A stretch of DNA of 64,000 nucleotides from contig NC_070573.1 in assembly GCF_026914185.1 (NCBI RefSeq), forward strand, positions 2,907,501 to 2,971,500. The letters run 5' to 3'. Position numbers and translations under genes: made by a program. A model generated the notes under the pieces. It had not been told where the DNA came from, ran no database searches, and was given only the letters and a program-made list of their open reading frames with translations. The stretch is from Puccinia triticina. Its lineage: Eukaryota; Basidiomycota; Pucciniomycetes; Pucciniales; Pucciniaceae. Below, in pieces: positions 34,503-46,720 of the stretch. Every line of letters starts with the position of its first letter. The first letter of the stretch is position 1.

Positions 34503-35245
34503 TAAGGCTGTGCCCCGGGGTTTGGGACGAGGCATGAGGGTCATCCCAAACCCCACACCCCAGTTTACCCTGAAACCCCGGGGCATGCCCGTTTTTTTTT
34601 TTCTGCCGCTGAAATGATGGGCAATCACTACATATTTGCCCTTGGTCAAGGTCATCCTTTCAACCTTCCACACTACTACCCTAGGATTCAAGGAATCAGA
34701 TTGGGATGACCAAGCCTCTGGGCCGCTACTTGACCCGGCAACTAGCGCTGCTTCCAAGCGTGTATTCTCTGAAAAGGCCAACAAATTGTCTCCTAGCAAC
34801 AATCCACGCTCCAACCAAGAAGCATCAAGCATTTGAGACTCAAGTTGTGTCTCAAGGGATGGTACCAAACCTTCAATGGGCCCTTCTGATCCCCTTTCTT
34901 TTGTTGTTGCTTTAGTGTCTACCCTCGTTTCCTTGGGGTTCATGCTTGCTCGTCTCAACTTGTGTCAGTCTCAGGACGGGCTCTTGCTTGGCCTCTCATT
35001 TCATCTTCTTTTCCCTCAAGCTCTGACTAAAATAAGCCTGTACGTACTTGATGCAGGCCACTGGAATGTCCAAAAAACAGGAAATCTCAAAAAAATACAT
35101 CAGCCCCAAGGGAATCCCCCCTTTGGAAACAAAACATCCTATGCACCGGGGTTTTGGGGCATTCCCAAGGCCCATCCCAAACCCGGGACCCCGGGGCATG
35201 ATCCCGCAGTCATGCCCCAAACCCTGATTTTGGGGCACAGCCTTA
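34503..35245 (+). mobile_element. Deleted hAT element with 8-bp duplication
   Basis: The inverted ends TAAGGCTGTGCCCC are perfect over 14 bp. The element is flanked by GGTCAGGA (34495-34502 and 35246-35253). Subterminal regions are rich in CCCCGGGG/GGGGCATG words. Inside, 34636-34836 (+) carries a remnant hATC frame with ATSAASKRVFSEKANKLSPS, equivalent to the conserved S-A-x-x-E-R-x-F-S and LSP motif of hAT transposases. At 743 bp it is an internally deleted derivative of a full hAT element, needing transposase in trans. Confidence 0.88.
34636..34836 (+). pseudogene. hAT transposase C-terminal (hATC) remnant
   Basis: A frame of about 66 codons includes the dimerisation-domain core PATSAASKRVFSEKANKLSP and a following NNPRSNQEA stretch. 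The usual glutamate before RVFS is a lysine here and the frame stops early, so it cannot act. It lies inside the bounded 34503-35245 element in the same sense as expected for the 3' end of a transposase gene. Confidence 0.7.
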
Positions 35246-35253
35246 GGTCAGGA

Positions 35254-36949
35254 TAGCCATCTCATGCACCCAGGAACTCCAGATTAGGGGGGTTCTTGTT
35301 AGCAACGCTGTATTTGAAACAATCCATGTATTTGTATTGGCTGGTAGCGCACCGGAACACATTGGGAGATCTGTGGATCTGGATCGGAGCACTTGAGCAA
35401 TGTGCAGCGCTTTTTTTGTAGAATTTTGTATCTGCCCCCCAATGCAATACAGGTTTTTTGGGATCCATATATTGGCTTGCCCAATCCTATACAGAGACAA
35501 TACCCAATGCAATCAAGTGTATTGGGTAGGGTCAGTGTGTATGGATTTAAATCGTAAATCTCAAGCCTCAACCTGATATTGCGCTGCTTTCCTTCCCATC
35601 AATCCAGCCCAATCTCTTTCTCTCCCTACCCATCAATTATGGTGTTCAAAATTGCATATGTCACGTTTACATAAAATCATAACACCAATTTGGGCTGGGA
35701 GATGTCAGTGTGCATCCAATTTTATTGAAGACACAGATTTGCCTGAATTTCAAAAAAAAAAAATCATGGGTTCCCCCTACAACTTTAAAAAAGTGAGAAA
35801 AAAAAATCATGGGTTCCCCCAAATTGCAAACAGAGAAAGAAACAACTACAACTATCCAATAACATAAATAGTCTTCCAACATCAGCAAAAGTGCTGTGCC
35901 ACAGGCTCAGCCCCCGTCTGCATCAAGTGCACGGGTCAAAAGGACTGGACATGAAGGCCCCCGGCCCTCAGCAAACGCTGGTGACCAGTGGGGGGCCCAC
36001 TCTTTGCCCTTCAAAATGTGCACGCGCAGCAGCGGAAGGGTCGAGGGAGATGGATAGCTGGAAGTGCAGCATCTCCAATTGCCCTGGGGGAAATTGAACA
36101 ACAACTGGTGCCTTTTAAGCAATGGACCATCCACCCATGCCTCCCATCAAATTACCCCTGAAATCCATACTTCACCTGCAACACCCAACCATCTCCCTGC
36201 AACAACTGTCCTGACTGTGAGGCCTGGCCTACTAAACAGTTTGCTACAAGTGGCTGTGAAACTATCCAAGAGGATAGTTTGCCAAATGCTTGCTTAGTAA
36301 ACTTAGGATATTTAATATTATGAAGTTTCCATGTCACATTGATGAAGTTTATATGTATAAGAGTTTATTGGTTTTGAGTTATAATCCAGAGAATGGAATT
36401 TCTTGGATAAATAACAGATATAATGTGATGAAAACTATGACAAAGAATATCACAATAGAGAAAGAGAGGAAAGAAGGAAGGGAAAGACAAATTGCAAAGA
36501 GTAGTACAGGTAAACAAATCCTGTCCAAACCAATCACATCATGACAGAATAAAGATAAGTCATTGATCATGCAAATCAAAATAGTAAGTAATTCTGCCAA
36601 GGAGATTTGATCATGATCAAGACCTATCACGGCTTATATTTATCAGCGCAAGACAGCGCAAGACCTATAATTATAAACGCTAGTTGTTACAAAATAAGAC
36701 CTCCCTACTACCCTTCAAGCGTAGTTTTCTTACCCTTCTTTTTACCTTTCTTTAATTTCAAATCTCATGTTTTGCAGAAACTATTGAGCAAATCATTAAC
36801 CGCCACTGGGATATGATTTTGGGAAACCCATGTATCTTCACCCAGTGTAGAGTTCTGCCATGAAATCAAATAGTCAGTCTTACCTTTTGCTGTACTGCGC
36901 ATATCCAAGATTGCCTTGATCTTAGACCACCCACTATTTGTCCGTCAGT
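35254..36949. other. Repeat-rich intergenic sequence
   Basis: No gene is supported. TTAGGGGGGTTCTTGTTAGC near 35284 resembles the left end of the TA-flanked MITE at 61661, but no right end was found. At 35750-35822, AAATCATGGGTTCCCCC occurs twice in 60 bp, matching words in the 9457/60580 repeat family. Short frames at 36290-36544 (+) and 36379-36630 (-) lack motifs. Confidence 0.4.
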
Positions 36950-37275
36950 TTAATACTTGTCCTTAATCCCCAACCTAGATAATTGACCCGTCACTGAAAA
37001 CGGACTAACATAGCAAGTTAGCAAGGATACATTAAATACAGGATCAAGCTTTGGATAATCCGCAGACAAATCCAATTCTACAGCATTGGCACCAACCATT
37101 TTGACCACCTTGAAGGGTCCAATGTACCTAAAATCTAACTTCCTCTTCTCCCGGTTGATAAACCGGAGAGTCACACCGACCTTTATTATCATAAACAGCC
37201 TGCTTAATACAAGCTTGGCACAGGCACTCCATGGCTGTCTCCTGCGTCAACTGTAAATCTAAGTTTAATAAAACC
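36950..37275 (-). pseudogene. Ty3/gypsy integrase C-terminal fragment
   Basis: On the minus strand the frame contains VTLRFINREKRKLDFRYIGP followed by FKVVKMVGANAVELDL and DPVFNVSLL. This is the GPY/F-type module at the end of Ty3/gypsy integrases. Just upstream, in a different frame (about 37140-37275), AMECLCQACIKQAVYDNKGR continues the same polyprotein, so a frameshift has occurred near 37140. No other pol domain is adjacent. Dead fragment. Confidence 0.8.
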
Positions 37276-38580
37276 AATAACTCATGGACTTTTGGTTCAA
37301 GGGTTTCCCCTGAAATTTGAACAAAAGTCCAAGTTTTCAGTTCTCTTAGGGCTGGCGCAAATCCCGCTAACCAGTACCCTAAACCCCCGTTGCCATTGAC
37401 ACTCCCCTTTGGCTTTAAAATGCCCAGGTGGGGGAACATGAGGGGCAAGCACACCCAAAACCAGCTCTATTTATAGCCTTGCCCCTCATATCTGCCGGCC
37501 AAAAAAACACAATCCCCTTCTTGTCTCATTTGTAGCATTGTCATACATACACATCCAGCCTTATTGGCGGGTCAACCCAATTGGATTTTTCCCTGTTTCA
37601 AATGTCCCCTTTGAGATTTTATGCATCTCTTACCTCACCTTGATTTGACTTCACGTGGCGGTATGATTTTTTTTTGGTCAACTTCTTGGTACAAGTCTGA
37701 CCCTTAGCTTCTTCCTACAACTCCAGGCAACAGGCACGACCCTTTCCGTAACCATCCCCTCCGCATCTTGTTTGACTTTGTCTATCATCACCAAGGCCCG
37801 GCAATTGATACTCTCACCGCGTAGGCCACAGCTTCACTGTGATCTGTGACCATCTGATTATTCTTGAAACCGCCTCGCCACCATCTTCCCCTGCTGATCT
37901 ACGTCACAATAAGGCTCAGCTGTGAGTTATCCATGGTAGACTGAATCTCAAAGGACAATTTTTTTGCGTACAGACTCACAAAATCTGCCCGTCTCCAACG
38001 ATCAAGCAAGCAGCAGTCAGGCGCGAAGCCCGGGAGGACCAAAGTGAGTCTGCCTCCGACCTCTTCCGGCCCCACAGGGGATCTGACTGACCCTGCTTGT
38101 TTCCCTCCCCATATGTGTGTGCGTGAAGTATGGGAGGATGGAGGAATTGGAAGAGGACAATGAGGGCGCCGGCTCAGATGACACAACAGCTGATGCAAGC
38201 AGATCAATGCAGCTAAAATCAATCTGGATCACGCTTGCTAACCATTTGCGCCGGTTTGCCGAGTTTTTCCTTTACCTCATCTCCCCGCTCTCCACCCAAA
38301 AAGGCTGTAAACCTCCCCCCTACTTTCCTCAGTCACACTGTTTCCACAATACTCATCTCGCTTTTTTTGTTTCTGCTTGTACAGCCGACATGAAATTCCT
38401 GGCCGTCAGACTCAACTTTCCCCTCTTCTAAATGTGCACCACCAAGACTTCCTCCTCCAATCCGCCGCCCCCATCTATGGCAAACAAACAATATGGAAGC
38501 TCTTCAAGAAGCAGTGATCCAAGCTGACACTGAAACTAAAAGAACAAGTGAGTGAAATTCAGAAGTTGGTTTGTACTGTT
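37276..38580. other. Probable retroelement debris without clear domains
   Basis: The minus-strand frame 37899-38222 (about 107 codons) and the plus-strand frame 38117-38431 lack recognisable motifs. From the neighbouring gypsy integrase piece on the same strand, 37460-38230 may be further degraded gypsy or gag sequence. This is inference only. Confidence 0.3.
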
Positions 38581-38589
38581 CTTTTAATG

Positions 38590-39110
38590 AGGTGCGTGAT
38601 CAATGCTGGTTAGGTGTCATGACGGGAAGCAAAGCCACGGGAGGTACAGGAGATCAAAAGTCTACAGGAAGAGAGCAAGTAGTTGGCCAAAGAGGTGTGT
38701 GGCTTGAGGGAAAAGACAGCCCGCCTGTGTGCCGAGCAGAAGGAGAACAAGAAGATGCAGGAGGGCCTGCTTGTGTTGCTCAAGGATGCAAGCACTAAAC
38801 AGCGCCAAGATAAGGCTTTGATGCGCGAAATATTGATGCTGATTAGGTGTCTTGACGGCAAGCAAAGCCACGGGAGGTAGAGGAGATCAAAATTCTACGG
38901 AAAGAGAGCAAGAAGTTGGCCAAAGAGGTACGCGGCTTGCGGGAAGAACCGGCCCGCCTGAGTGCTGTGCAGAAGGAGAACAAGAAGGAGCAGGAGGACC
39001 TGCTCGTGTTGCTCAAGGATGCAAGCAGTAAACAACGCAGAGATAAGCCTTTGATGCGCAAAAGGGGCCTTGAGGTCAGTGAGGACAAGGACGATGCGGA
39101 CACAAGTTGA
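38590..39110 (+). pseudogene. Duplicated coiled-coil fragment
   Basis: Two tandem copies of about 255 bp (starting at GCTGGTTAGGTGTCATGACG near 38603 and at GCTGATTAGGTGTCTTGACG near 38838) each encode a heptad-rich peptide: KEVCGLREKTARLCAEQKEN... then LLVLLKDASTKQRQ in the first, and KEVRGLREEPARLSAVQKEN... then LLVLLKDASSKQRR in the second. Each has an intervening stop, so neither is intact. Charged coiled coils like this occur in transposon-associated and host proteins; the source is not recognised. Confidence 0.55.
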
Positions 39111-40219
39111 TTGCAAACCTTGTCCATCATTGGCTTGTGCACATCCAGTAATTTCCTCCTCAGTTCCCCTTGTATTTCTATTCCTCCTCCTCCACTGAGG
39201 ATTTCCCAGCCTTGCTTGCCCCATACCTGCTCCCCATCATGATTTGTACGGCTGCTCGCTAACTGTGAGACGTTTGAAGCCCACACCACATGATTAGGCA
39301 AACTTAAAGTCTGATTAAGTCCAAAAAAACTAGTGGAGGCCCGTCAAGACATACTCTAAGATGCTGAAAAATGTCTCAAAAACCAATGATTGAGATTGGT
39401 GAATTTTTTCTACATTAATCACATCCTGTCGTGCCTTTTTGGTAGGATGAATGGAATCAGTTAGATGTTTGCCCAAGGAGAAGTTTGTAGAATCCTTGAT
39501 TGCATTGGATTTCACTTCAAATTACTTTCTTGCATTACTCTGATTTCCTGGGGGATTGATTTTTGCAGTCTTCGCAATCACAATAGTTGAAATTCTCCTG
39601 TAGATGATGTGATCTGGTTGACCACACCAGGAAGTCAACACCCGCCAAGTAATAGTTCCTCGGCAAGGACCAACCGATTCCAAATTTCATTCTGGGCAAC
39701 AATCACGGTTTGGTGCACGGGTCTAGGAAGCGCTTGTTCATTCAACACCACGTGTCGCCATAAGCAGTCTCTGGTTCTATTCATTGGTTGGGCAACACCA
39801 GAAGAGAGGTCTAGCTGAGGAAGACTAAAACATTGACTTTTGAGAATGATCTCTGAAATGTTAAACTTGCAACAATTTTTTTTGACAGATCCTCAAGTTA
39901 AAACCCAAGGAATTAGATAGCTTTTAACACTTCAGTTGTGTAGAATTCAAACAAAAAATTTGGCTATATATGTGTTTGAAGTTACTGACAGAGTTCATCA
40001 AGCAGTCAAGCATGATTCCACTGCACAAATTTAGGTGCAGGAATCAATGCTTGTTTGCTAGGAGACATCAAGTGTTCATTTTTAGCTGCACATCAAGGAA
40101 GAGGTAAAAGCATTGGATGCCAAATGTTTTCACAAGATTTCATCAGAACATACATCCTTGGTCTTGACCAATCTTGAGCCACAATCTGGAATGAGCGGCG
40201 GCATAGCCGCCTTAAAAGT
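39111..40219. other. AT-rich intergenic sequence
   Basis: No gene or bounded element was recognised. Small frames (39330-39515, - and 39609-39818, +) have no motifs. GCGGCGGCATAGCCGCC at 40196-40212 is another copy of the GCGGC-NAGCCGCC repeat-end motif seen near 946 and 60475. Confidence 0.35.
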
Positions 40220-40483
40220 CTAGTCAACAATAAAGTCATCCACTCCTTTGCGGCCTGTGTTCTCAGTAATCACATTAAAACAAGGATGAAAACCATATGT
40301 GAAGAAGAATGGAGAGATTTTCAAACTTGCTGAATCCGAGTTGTTTATCAAAAACTCTGCCATGTCCAAACACCTGTCCCAGTTATCCTGGTAAAAGGAA
40401 AAAAAATGTTGGAGGTAATCTTCAACAACCTGATTCATCCGCTCTGTCTGGCCATCCATCTGCGGATGATAAGCCGTCAACAA
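40220..40483 (-). pseudogene. Ty3/gypsy integrase core fragment
   Basis: An 87-codon frame starts TAYHPQMDGQTERMNQVVED, then LQHFFSFYQDNWDRCLDMAE, and ends with FFFTYGFHP. The HPQxDGQTERxNQ block with the following WD...L...N and P-F...YG-x-P words identify the C-terminal part of the DDE integrase core (last catalytic Glu in TERMN). Both sides are non-homologous repeat DNA, so it is an isolated fragment. Confidence 0.85.
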
Positions 40484-41101
40484 GGCCGATTTGATTCATA
40501 GTAATCCAAGTTTATTAAAATCACAGCTTTGTGGAAAAAAAATGCCAGAGTTTCCCTTACAAAATAATCAAAAAGGAAACAAAAATTACAATGTTCTACT
40601 ACTCAAAAACAAGGAATCAGCCCAAAAGTATGACTAAAAAATATCAAAAATCCACAGAAGCGCCTAGCCCAACACCATCCAAAGCCGCTGCACCCAGGCC
40701 CACACCGCTGCCCAACTCACCGGATGGGTCAAACAATGTGTAGTCAATGGCCCTCTGCAGCGCACAAGGCAGAATGCATAAAGGGGGGCCAACTCTCTAG
40801 CCCTCACCCCCTGCAAAGTCAGCAGGGCTCCGGCATGAGGCGCACCGCCAGCTGGAACCACAGCAAAAACGGCATGCCTGGAACTACATCATTAGAGATG
40901 GTCACTTTGTACCCGCTATCCGCTCAGCCCTGCGGGTATCTGCCTGCGGATGCGGATGTCTAAGATCCTGTGAAAATCTAGCGGATACCCGGGTAGCTAA
41001 GCGGGTATTTGCTCTTCCTAAAGTCTATGCAAGCTGCAGCTGCGCAGCTCCAAACTGGCTTTCCCGCCCTTGGCCCGCCACCCCCGGGGCTTAGCCCTAT
41101 C

Positions 41102-41299
41102 TAAGGGCCTGTACCATAGGGCATGAAAATTGAAATTTTCCAAATTTCTTGGGAAAAAAACTGAGCCTGGACAAAATGTAGGCTGGAGCCCGAATGTGAA
41201 GAATTTCAACATTTGAACCTTCCACTGGTTTTCAATTTTTGTGTACAGGGCAAAAAAAGTGTAAATTTTCCAAAATTGAGGCCCATGGTACAGGCCTTA
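41102..41299. mobile_element. 198-bp MITE with TAAGGCCTGTACC ends
   Basis: The left end TAAGGGCCTGTACCATAGGG and the reverse complement of the right end (TAAGGCCTGTACCATGGGCC) are inverted repeats. The start resembles the TAAGGCTGTGCCCC ends of the hAT derivative at 34503-35245. No matching target duplication was found (gccctatc on the left, agctttct on the right). No coding content. Confidence 0.6.
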
Positions 41300-42392
41300 A
41301 GCTTTCTGCGTCTCTCAATTCCCAACCGGACATCTGCCAACACATATCCTCCAACAGTCACCACATATCCCCCCACAGCCACATCATGAACTGACGTAAG
41401 AGGCTCTGCCAACAACGCTCTGAAGACAAAACCAATAGGCCGGCCGTGGAATCAAACAATGAACAGGAAGATGACAACTCAACACCTGCGGGATCTGATA
41501 TGACCAATGAGCAGCAACTTGGTCAGTTTGAATAAATAACGTCTTCTCTTTTTTATTTTTTTTAGGACACACTTGTTTTCTTACAAAAAAAAACACCTCT
41601 GAATTTAGAACATGCAAAGAGAATTGCACGTAATCAAGTCAGTTTGGCGTATTCTGCTTATCATCCGCCAGAGCTTTCCGATCAGGTTGATAAATTCCGT
41701 TGCTGTATGATTGCTTGGAAATGTAAGACATAAGCGTTTGATGATTTAATTTCTGCAAAGTACAACAGCTAAAGCAATCAATCTCAGGTGTGTTGAAGCT
41801 ATGACTGGAGGTCGAGGCTGAGACAAAGGGAGGAAGGGCCTGAGGAACAACAAGATCAGAGAAGCTCTGAGTGAGACAACAAAAAGGGGGCAAGGGAGCC
41901 CTCTAGTAGGGCAAAAATCTGCTAGCTTGCGTGGCGGAAAAGCGCACACGCTACAAGAGGTTGTATCCTGTAGAGACCTCAGGGAAATGCACGCAGAAGC
42001 AGATGAGTTTATTTCTTTGGTAAAACAGAGTTTATAAACTATTACAACTGGGGGAAAAGTTGTGGGCAGAAGGTGAACATGCACATTCATCTTGAGGGAG
42101 GAGAAATGAGTGAAAGATGTGTGACATGGAGAGAAATGGAAACCTGGGAAGTTGCAGTTTCAACAAGGTGTGGTAAAACCATCATTTGACCCGCATACAA
42201 ATCATCGTGCAGTAATCTTCTTGCTCATGCCGGCCAATGTTTGAGGAAGCAGCAATTACCCTCAAACAACAAGACCCTTGCAGAGGTTGGGGTTTCCAGC
42301 ACTGGGGAAATGGACCCATGGGAGGCAGGTCTATTGTTTGATCAATTTTTCTCACTGATCTGAGCATTTATCTCTCCACAGGTGTTACAACA
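41300..42392. other. Region upstream of the hAT transposase remnant
   Basis: No domain is recognised in frames such as 41746-42090 (-). By position it could contain the 5' part of the transposase gene (BED zinc finger and N-terminal region), but no such motif is readable. Confidence 0.35.
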
Positions 42393-44836
42393 ATGTGCTA
42401 TCTGGTGTGCCAGGGGGCAAAAGCATTTTCAGCTTTGCAAGAACCCAGCTTCATGAAAATTCTTCATCCAACAATCCTCAAGCATCTCCCAAATCAAAAT
42501 ATGGTTTCGCAGGCCATTCACATGTTGTACTCTTCCGTTCAGGAGGAGTTATGCCGTGAATTAGAGGTATACCTGTTTCTTTTTCATAGCTATTCAGTTG
42601 GATAGTATAAAACAATACTGACTGCAATTCCCATATTTTAATATTCAGATTCACAAAGGAGCACTGTAATTGGGGGTGGATGCGTGGCAGACTCCAAATG
42701 GATTTGACATCATCAGAGCCGTGATATACCGTCTTTTGGACGATGGCGGAGGTAATGTGGGATTAGACGCAATGCCCCTCGACTTTGTTCAGCTTAAAGA
42801 ACAACATACAGGCAAGTATTTGGCTTGCATGGTGGAGTTTATTGTTGACAAGTTTGGCTTGAAAAACCGGGTACAAGCCTCTTTTTTTCCCTTTTGTCCA
42901 ATGTATCTCATGCATTTTGTCTTCTAACTCCATTCTTTTGCTCTTATTAGATCTGTGGTATTGTTTCCAACAACGCAGGAAACAATGGTACGATGATTGG
43001 TGAGTTGGCAAAGCTCAACTGGAAGCGCTTCCCAGGCAAGGAGCAGTGGATAAAATGCTTTGCACATATCCTTAACCTTATTGTCAAGGCAATCCTGCAA
43101 CCATTTTCGCGTTTAAAAAAATACTTTCCCGGTCCTTCCGAGTTGGATGATTCAGATGACAAGCACAAGGCACATGATCTTATTGAATGTTAAGTGTTTC
43201 ACTGAGTGCCTTTCAGGCCATAAATCAATTCTTTGCTTTGTGTTTCTGCAGCTTTGGCGACAATGAGAGTGATTCAAATGAAGAGGAGGAGGAAACCAAC
43301 ATCGCGGCGAATGATGGTGATTTAGCAGAAGAGGAAGAACTGAATTTGGATGATCTCAAAGACATTGAGGATGAAGACAAGGGAGATGTACATAATTCTC
43401 AAATGTGTTGTCAATACCTTGCAAAGGTCAGTTTGATTATTTCACTTGCACAATATTCATCCCTCAATCTTGTTTCAAGGTTGCCTAACAACATATTTTT
43501 CTATTTATCTCTAGTTCCGTGCAATTGCAACCATACTGAAGAAATCACCTAATTCTAAGGCCAAGTTCATCAACATTTGCCAAGAAAAACAATGCAAGAA
43601 ACCACACAACATTGAACGCAACGTCGCAACTCAATGGAACTCAACATATATTCAACTTCAGAGCATCATCAGATGCGAGGAGGCAATGCAAGTATTTGTT
43701 TCATATTTAATTTATGTGACGGGTTTGCATGGCAACACAATAAGGAGTTCGGAACCCACCACAACATTCATTTAAACCAGGAGAACTTTGACTTGGCCGC
43801 TGACCTAGTACAGGTTCTCAAGCCTTTTTACAAGCTCACCCTTCAAGTTTCCATAGGCTCCTTGGCTTGTGTTTTGGACGTCATGGGGATGATTGATCAA
43901 GTCACTGCAGGTCTTTCCACAGTTATTGCAAATGAGGATGGAAATTACCCTCCTGCTTTACGCAATGCATGTTGTGCAGGGCTTGGGTTGACAAACAAGT
44001 ATTATTCACTAACTGATTGTTGTCCTATTTAACAAATAGCAATGGGTCTGTTTTTTCGCCTATCACATCTTTTTTTTTTACCAAAACAAATCTGGAACTA
44101 ATCACAGACTTTTACCCAGTCCTCCATCCGTCTTTTAAAGACAAATATTTTAAGCTGGCCAAATAGCCTCAGGAGTGGATCACCGAGGCAATCAATCTAA
44201 CTCGCGAGATGTACAATACATGTTACAAGCCTAGAGGTTCAGCTTCCACCCCAAAACCACCAAAAAAAGCGTTGGCAAAGGTAAGTTTGAGCCTCATGTT
44301 ATGTTCACCAAAAAAGATGACTGATTTATTCTCCCTGCAGCCAACTGGTGTTTTGGCAGGGTTAGGCGCAGCGGCTGTCGCCAGATTGGCTGAATCATCA
44401 AAGGACCCGTTGGATATTTGGCTCTCAGGTGGCCTTTTTTTGGATGACAGGGCGCCAGTAAACGGTCTCACTTGGTGGAGCAAGCAGAAGAGAAAGGGAA
44501 ATACTCACAATGGCCTCTTACAGATGGCCCTGGATGTCATGTGCTGCCCAGGTGAGATTTCAATTGATCATTAAGGAAACTTGGTTGCTGATTGATCATT
44601 GCTTATATGTAACAACCACGGTCAATGTGGAGCGTACATTCAGCTTTGGACAAGACTATGTCTCCGTCAGGAGACACAACCTCCATCCAAAATCAGTAAG
44701 TAGAGGTATGGCCTTGTCGTTCTATTCAAAGAACGACAAGATTAAACCTCTTGATCCTCACGAATACCTCAAAAAGTGCAAGAATAAATCCAAGAGCAAT
44801 ATTAAAAAAACAAGGCTGTTGTACAGGATGTGGTGA
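42393..44836 (+). pseudogene. hAT-family transposase, decayed
   Basis: Several collinear segments read as a fungal hAT transposase: 42393-42570 (N-terminal part with LPNQNMVSQAIHMLYSSVQE); 42655-42870 (GVDAWQTPNGFDIIRAVIYR); 42950-43190 (ICGIVSNNAGNNGTMIGELA, then KCFAHILNLIVKAIL, the conserved C-x-A-H-x-L-N-L); an acidic linker 43255-43400; 43515-43680 (NVATQWNSTYIQLQ, the RW-NST-like motif); 43780-44010; 44340-44560; and 44610-44800 (VNVERTFSFGQDYVSVRRHN, the hATC domain). Introns separate some pieces, but in-frame stops at 42667-42669 and 44164-44166 show the gene is dead. It could have been a source for the hAT-like elements nearby, though end sequences do not prove that. Confidence 0.8.
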
Positions 44837-46720
44837 AAGTCAAGTGATCAGCTGTCACCACATGTCAATTAAGTAATACATACATGATTGGTTTTTGTCT
44901 GAATTCCTTTTTGAGGGGCGGGTATCTGCTCACACACGGGGTGTGAGCCTGAGTCTCTATAGTGACCGCAGGACACAAGAAATGGGGGGCAATAGTTGGA
45001 TTTCTTTGGATAAAGAAAATACAACTATAAGAGAAAGAGAGAAAGAGAGAGAAACAGATCAGGATCAGGATAAAGAGAAGTACTAGGTTAATCTAGTGGG
45101 AATGCACATCCACTGGCAATGCTACTCTTCAGAAGAGTGCTGCTAATCTGTGCTAGAAAAAAGCTACAGCTTCCTCTCAGGAGGGTAACTGGATTAGATA
45201 AGTTTAATCCAGCCACAATTTTTTAGCTTCCTTCTGGATAGTCTAGGTTCTTAAAGGGAAACCTGAGGGACAGCCCTGTAACCTAGATTTGAGGCAAAGG
45301 CCAACTGATGAGAAGGGACAGCCCTGTGATCAAGGTTGAGGCAAAGGCCAGTAGATATGGAGGGACAGCCCTGTGATCAAGAAGAAGATAAAAACCAACA
45401 GAAAAGAGCAGATCAAGCAAGACACAGAGTTGTACCTCTGAGATAAACAAGGTTCAGAGAAAGAGGTTACTTACTGTCAATATCCTAGGCGCCTGTGACG
45501 GTAGGTATACTGGGAGTGTAGTAAACTCTTTGGTGGTGATCCTTGGGTTATCTGGGTGGTGGTTCTGGTGTGCTGAAGTCTGTGGATCCTCCAGCTGCAT
45601 GGGGGATCCTGACTTCGAAAATTTTCAAAGTTGGATGACATAATCACACATGTACATGTGGTTGGGAGTGCTCAGGCGCGACTACACGGCGCTGCTGCGC
45701 ATGTGTGTCACAAACCACAAACTCTATGAAGGAGTAGAGATATTGTAAAGTGATCAGTGAAGACTAGGGTCAAAATTGCATGAGAAATCAGAATCTGAAG
45801 TCAAAACAACCTTAGTTCGTAAGGTTAAAAAGATATGAGCACATTTAGGTATAAAATGGAGATAAAAGGCAGTTTTAGGTCAACTGTGTTGACTCTAAGG
45901 CTGACACGGGGGCATCCGCCAGCGGATTTGGATGCCAAGAATGCGGGAAATACACCCTTGGATACCCAAACACGAGTGGGTATCCGGATGTGAAACGGCC
46001 ATCTCTAGATTGGGATTTGCGTCTTTTGCGGTTGGGAGCCATCACTATTGCTGGTTGGTCACCGGTGCGGTTAGAACTTCGGAGCAAAAGGGGCTGTGCA
46101 AAGCGGGGGAATACATATGTATCAATTTTTGATGACAGGTTTGTGTATGTTGCATGTCACAGCTACCCGGCTGCCGGACCATAATAGGTAGGAGGCAGTA
46201 CATGCGGCAGTACCCAGGTACCGCACCGCTTTTGACCAAGAAAGCAGGCACCCGGACTCAGACCCGGCACCGCCTGGCGGGTGCGGGCGGTACGGGTACC
46301 AAATGTCATTCTCTAGGGAGGTGTGTATGTTCCTTCAATGACTAGTTAGCACCAACCATCAAGGGGGTTGTGCCTTCCTCTTGCACCTGCCACTGAGAAT
46401 GACAGGTGACAACACACCCGGGGCGCAAGTTTTAATTGGAATCTGGATTAGGTCAATGCGAAAAAATCCAGATTACGTCACCTGTTTGCTGGCAGTGTAA
46501 GTAAGCTAAGTGCACTGTTTCTTCGGGTGCTCAATTCACTGTACGGGTACCGAATTTTGCTCTTTTGACATATATCCTGGGATCAAGTCTTACATGTTTT
46601 TACATTACGGGGTTTCAAATATGAAATCAGGTCGCTCAGGACCTTGTGCACGTCCAATTTCCAGGAAAAATTTTCACTGTGAAAAACAGCAACTTGGGGG
46701 CTCTACTTTGAACACTCCCA
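44837..46720. other. Repeat-rich spacer
   Basis: No gene. GAGAAAGAGAGAAAGAGAGAGA runs lie near 45030. The phrase AGGGACAGCCCTGTGATCAAG recurs at 45317 and 45361 with a related copy at 45269. A degenerate copy of the 4310-4450 segment (gttcgtaaggttaaaaagatatgagcacatt) and its neighbours lies at 45690-45860. GTACC-rich sequence with a hAT-like right end (GTCATTCTCTA) occurs at 46180-46314. Confidence 0.4.

Larger units (their letters stand above)
40893..46007. mobile_element. hAT-type ends bracketing a decayed transposase
   Basis: TAGAGATGGTCACTTTGTAC at 40893 and, reverse complemented, TAGAGATGGCCGTTTCACAT ending at 46007 are similar ends on either side of the hAT transposase remnant (42393-44836). 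Both have subterminal TACCCG/ATCCGC words as in the 4618-5673 element. However, the flanking 8-mers (TACATCAT left, GATTGGGA right) do not match. They may be ends of two different copies, or later rearrangement has removed the duplication. A third right-type end (GTCATTCTCTA) lies at 46314. Confidence 0.45.
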
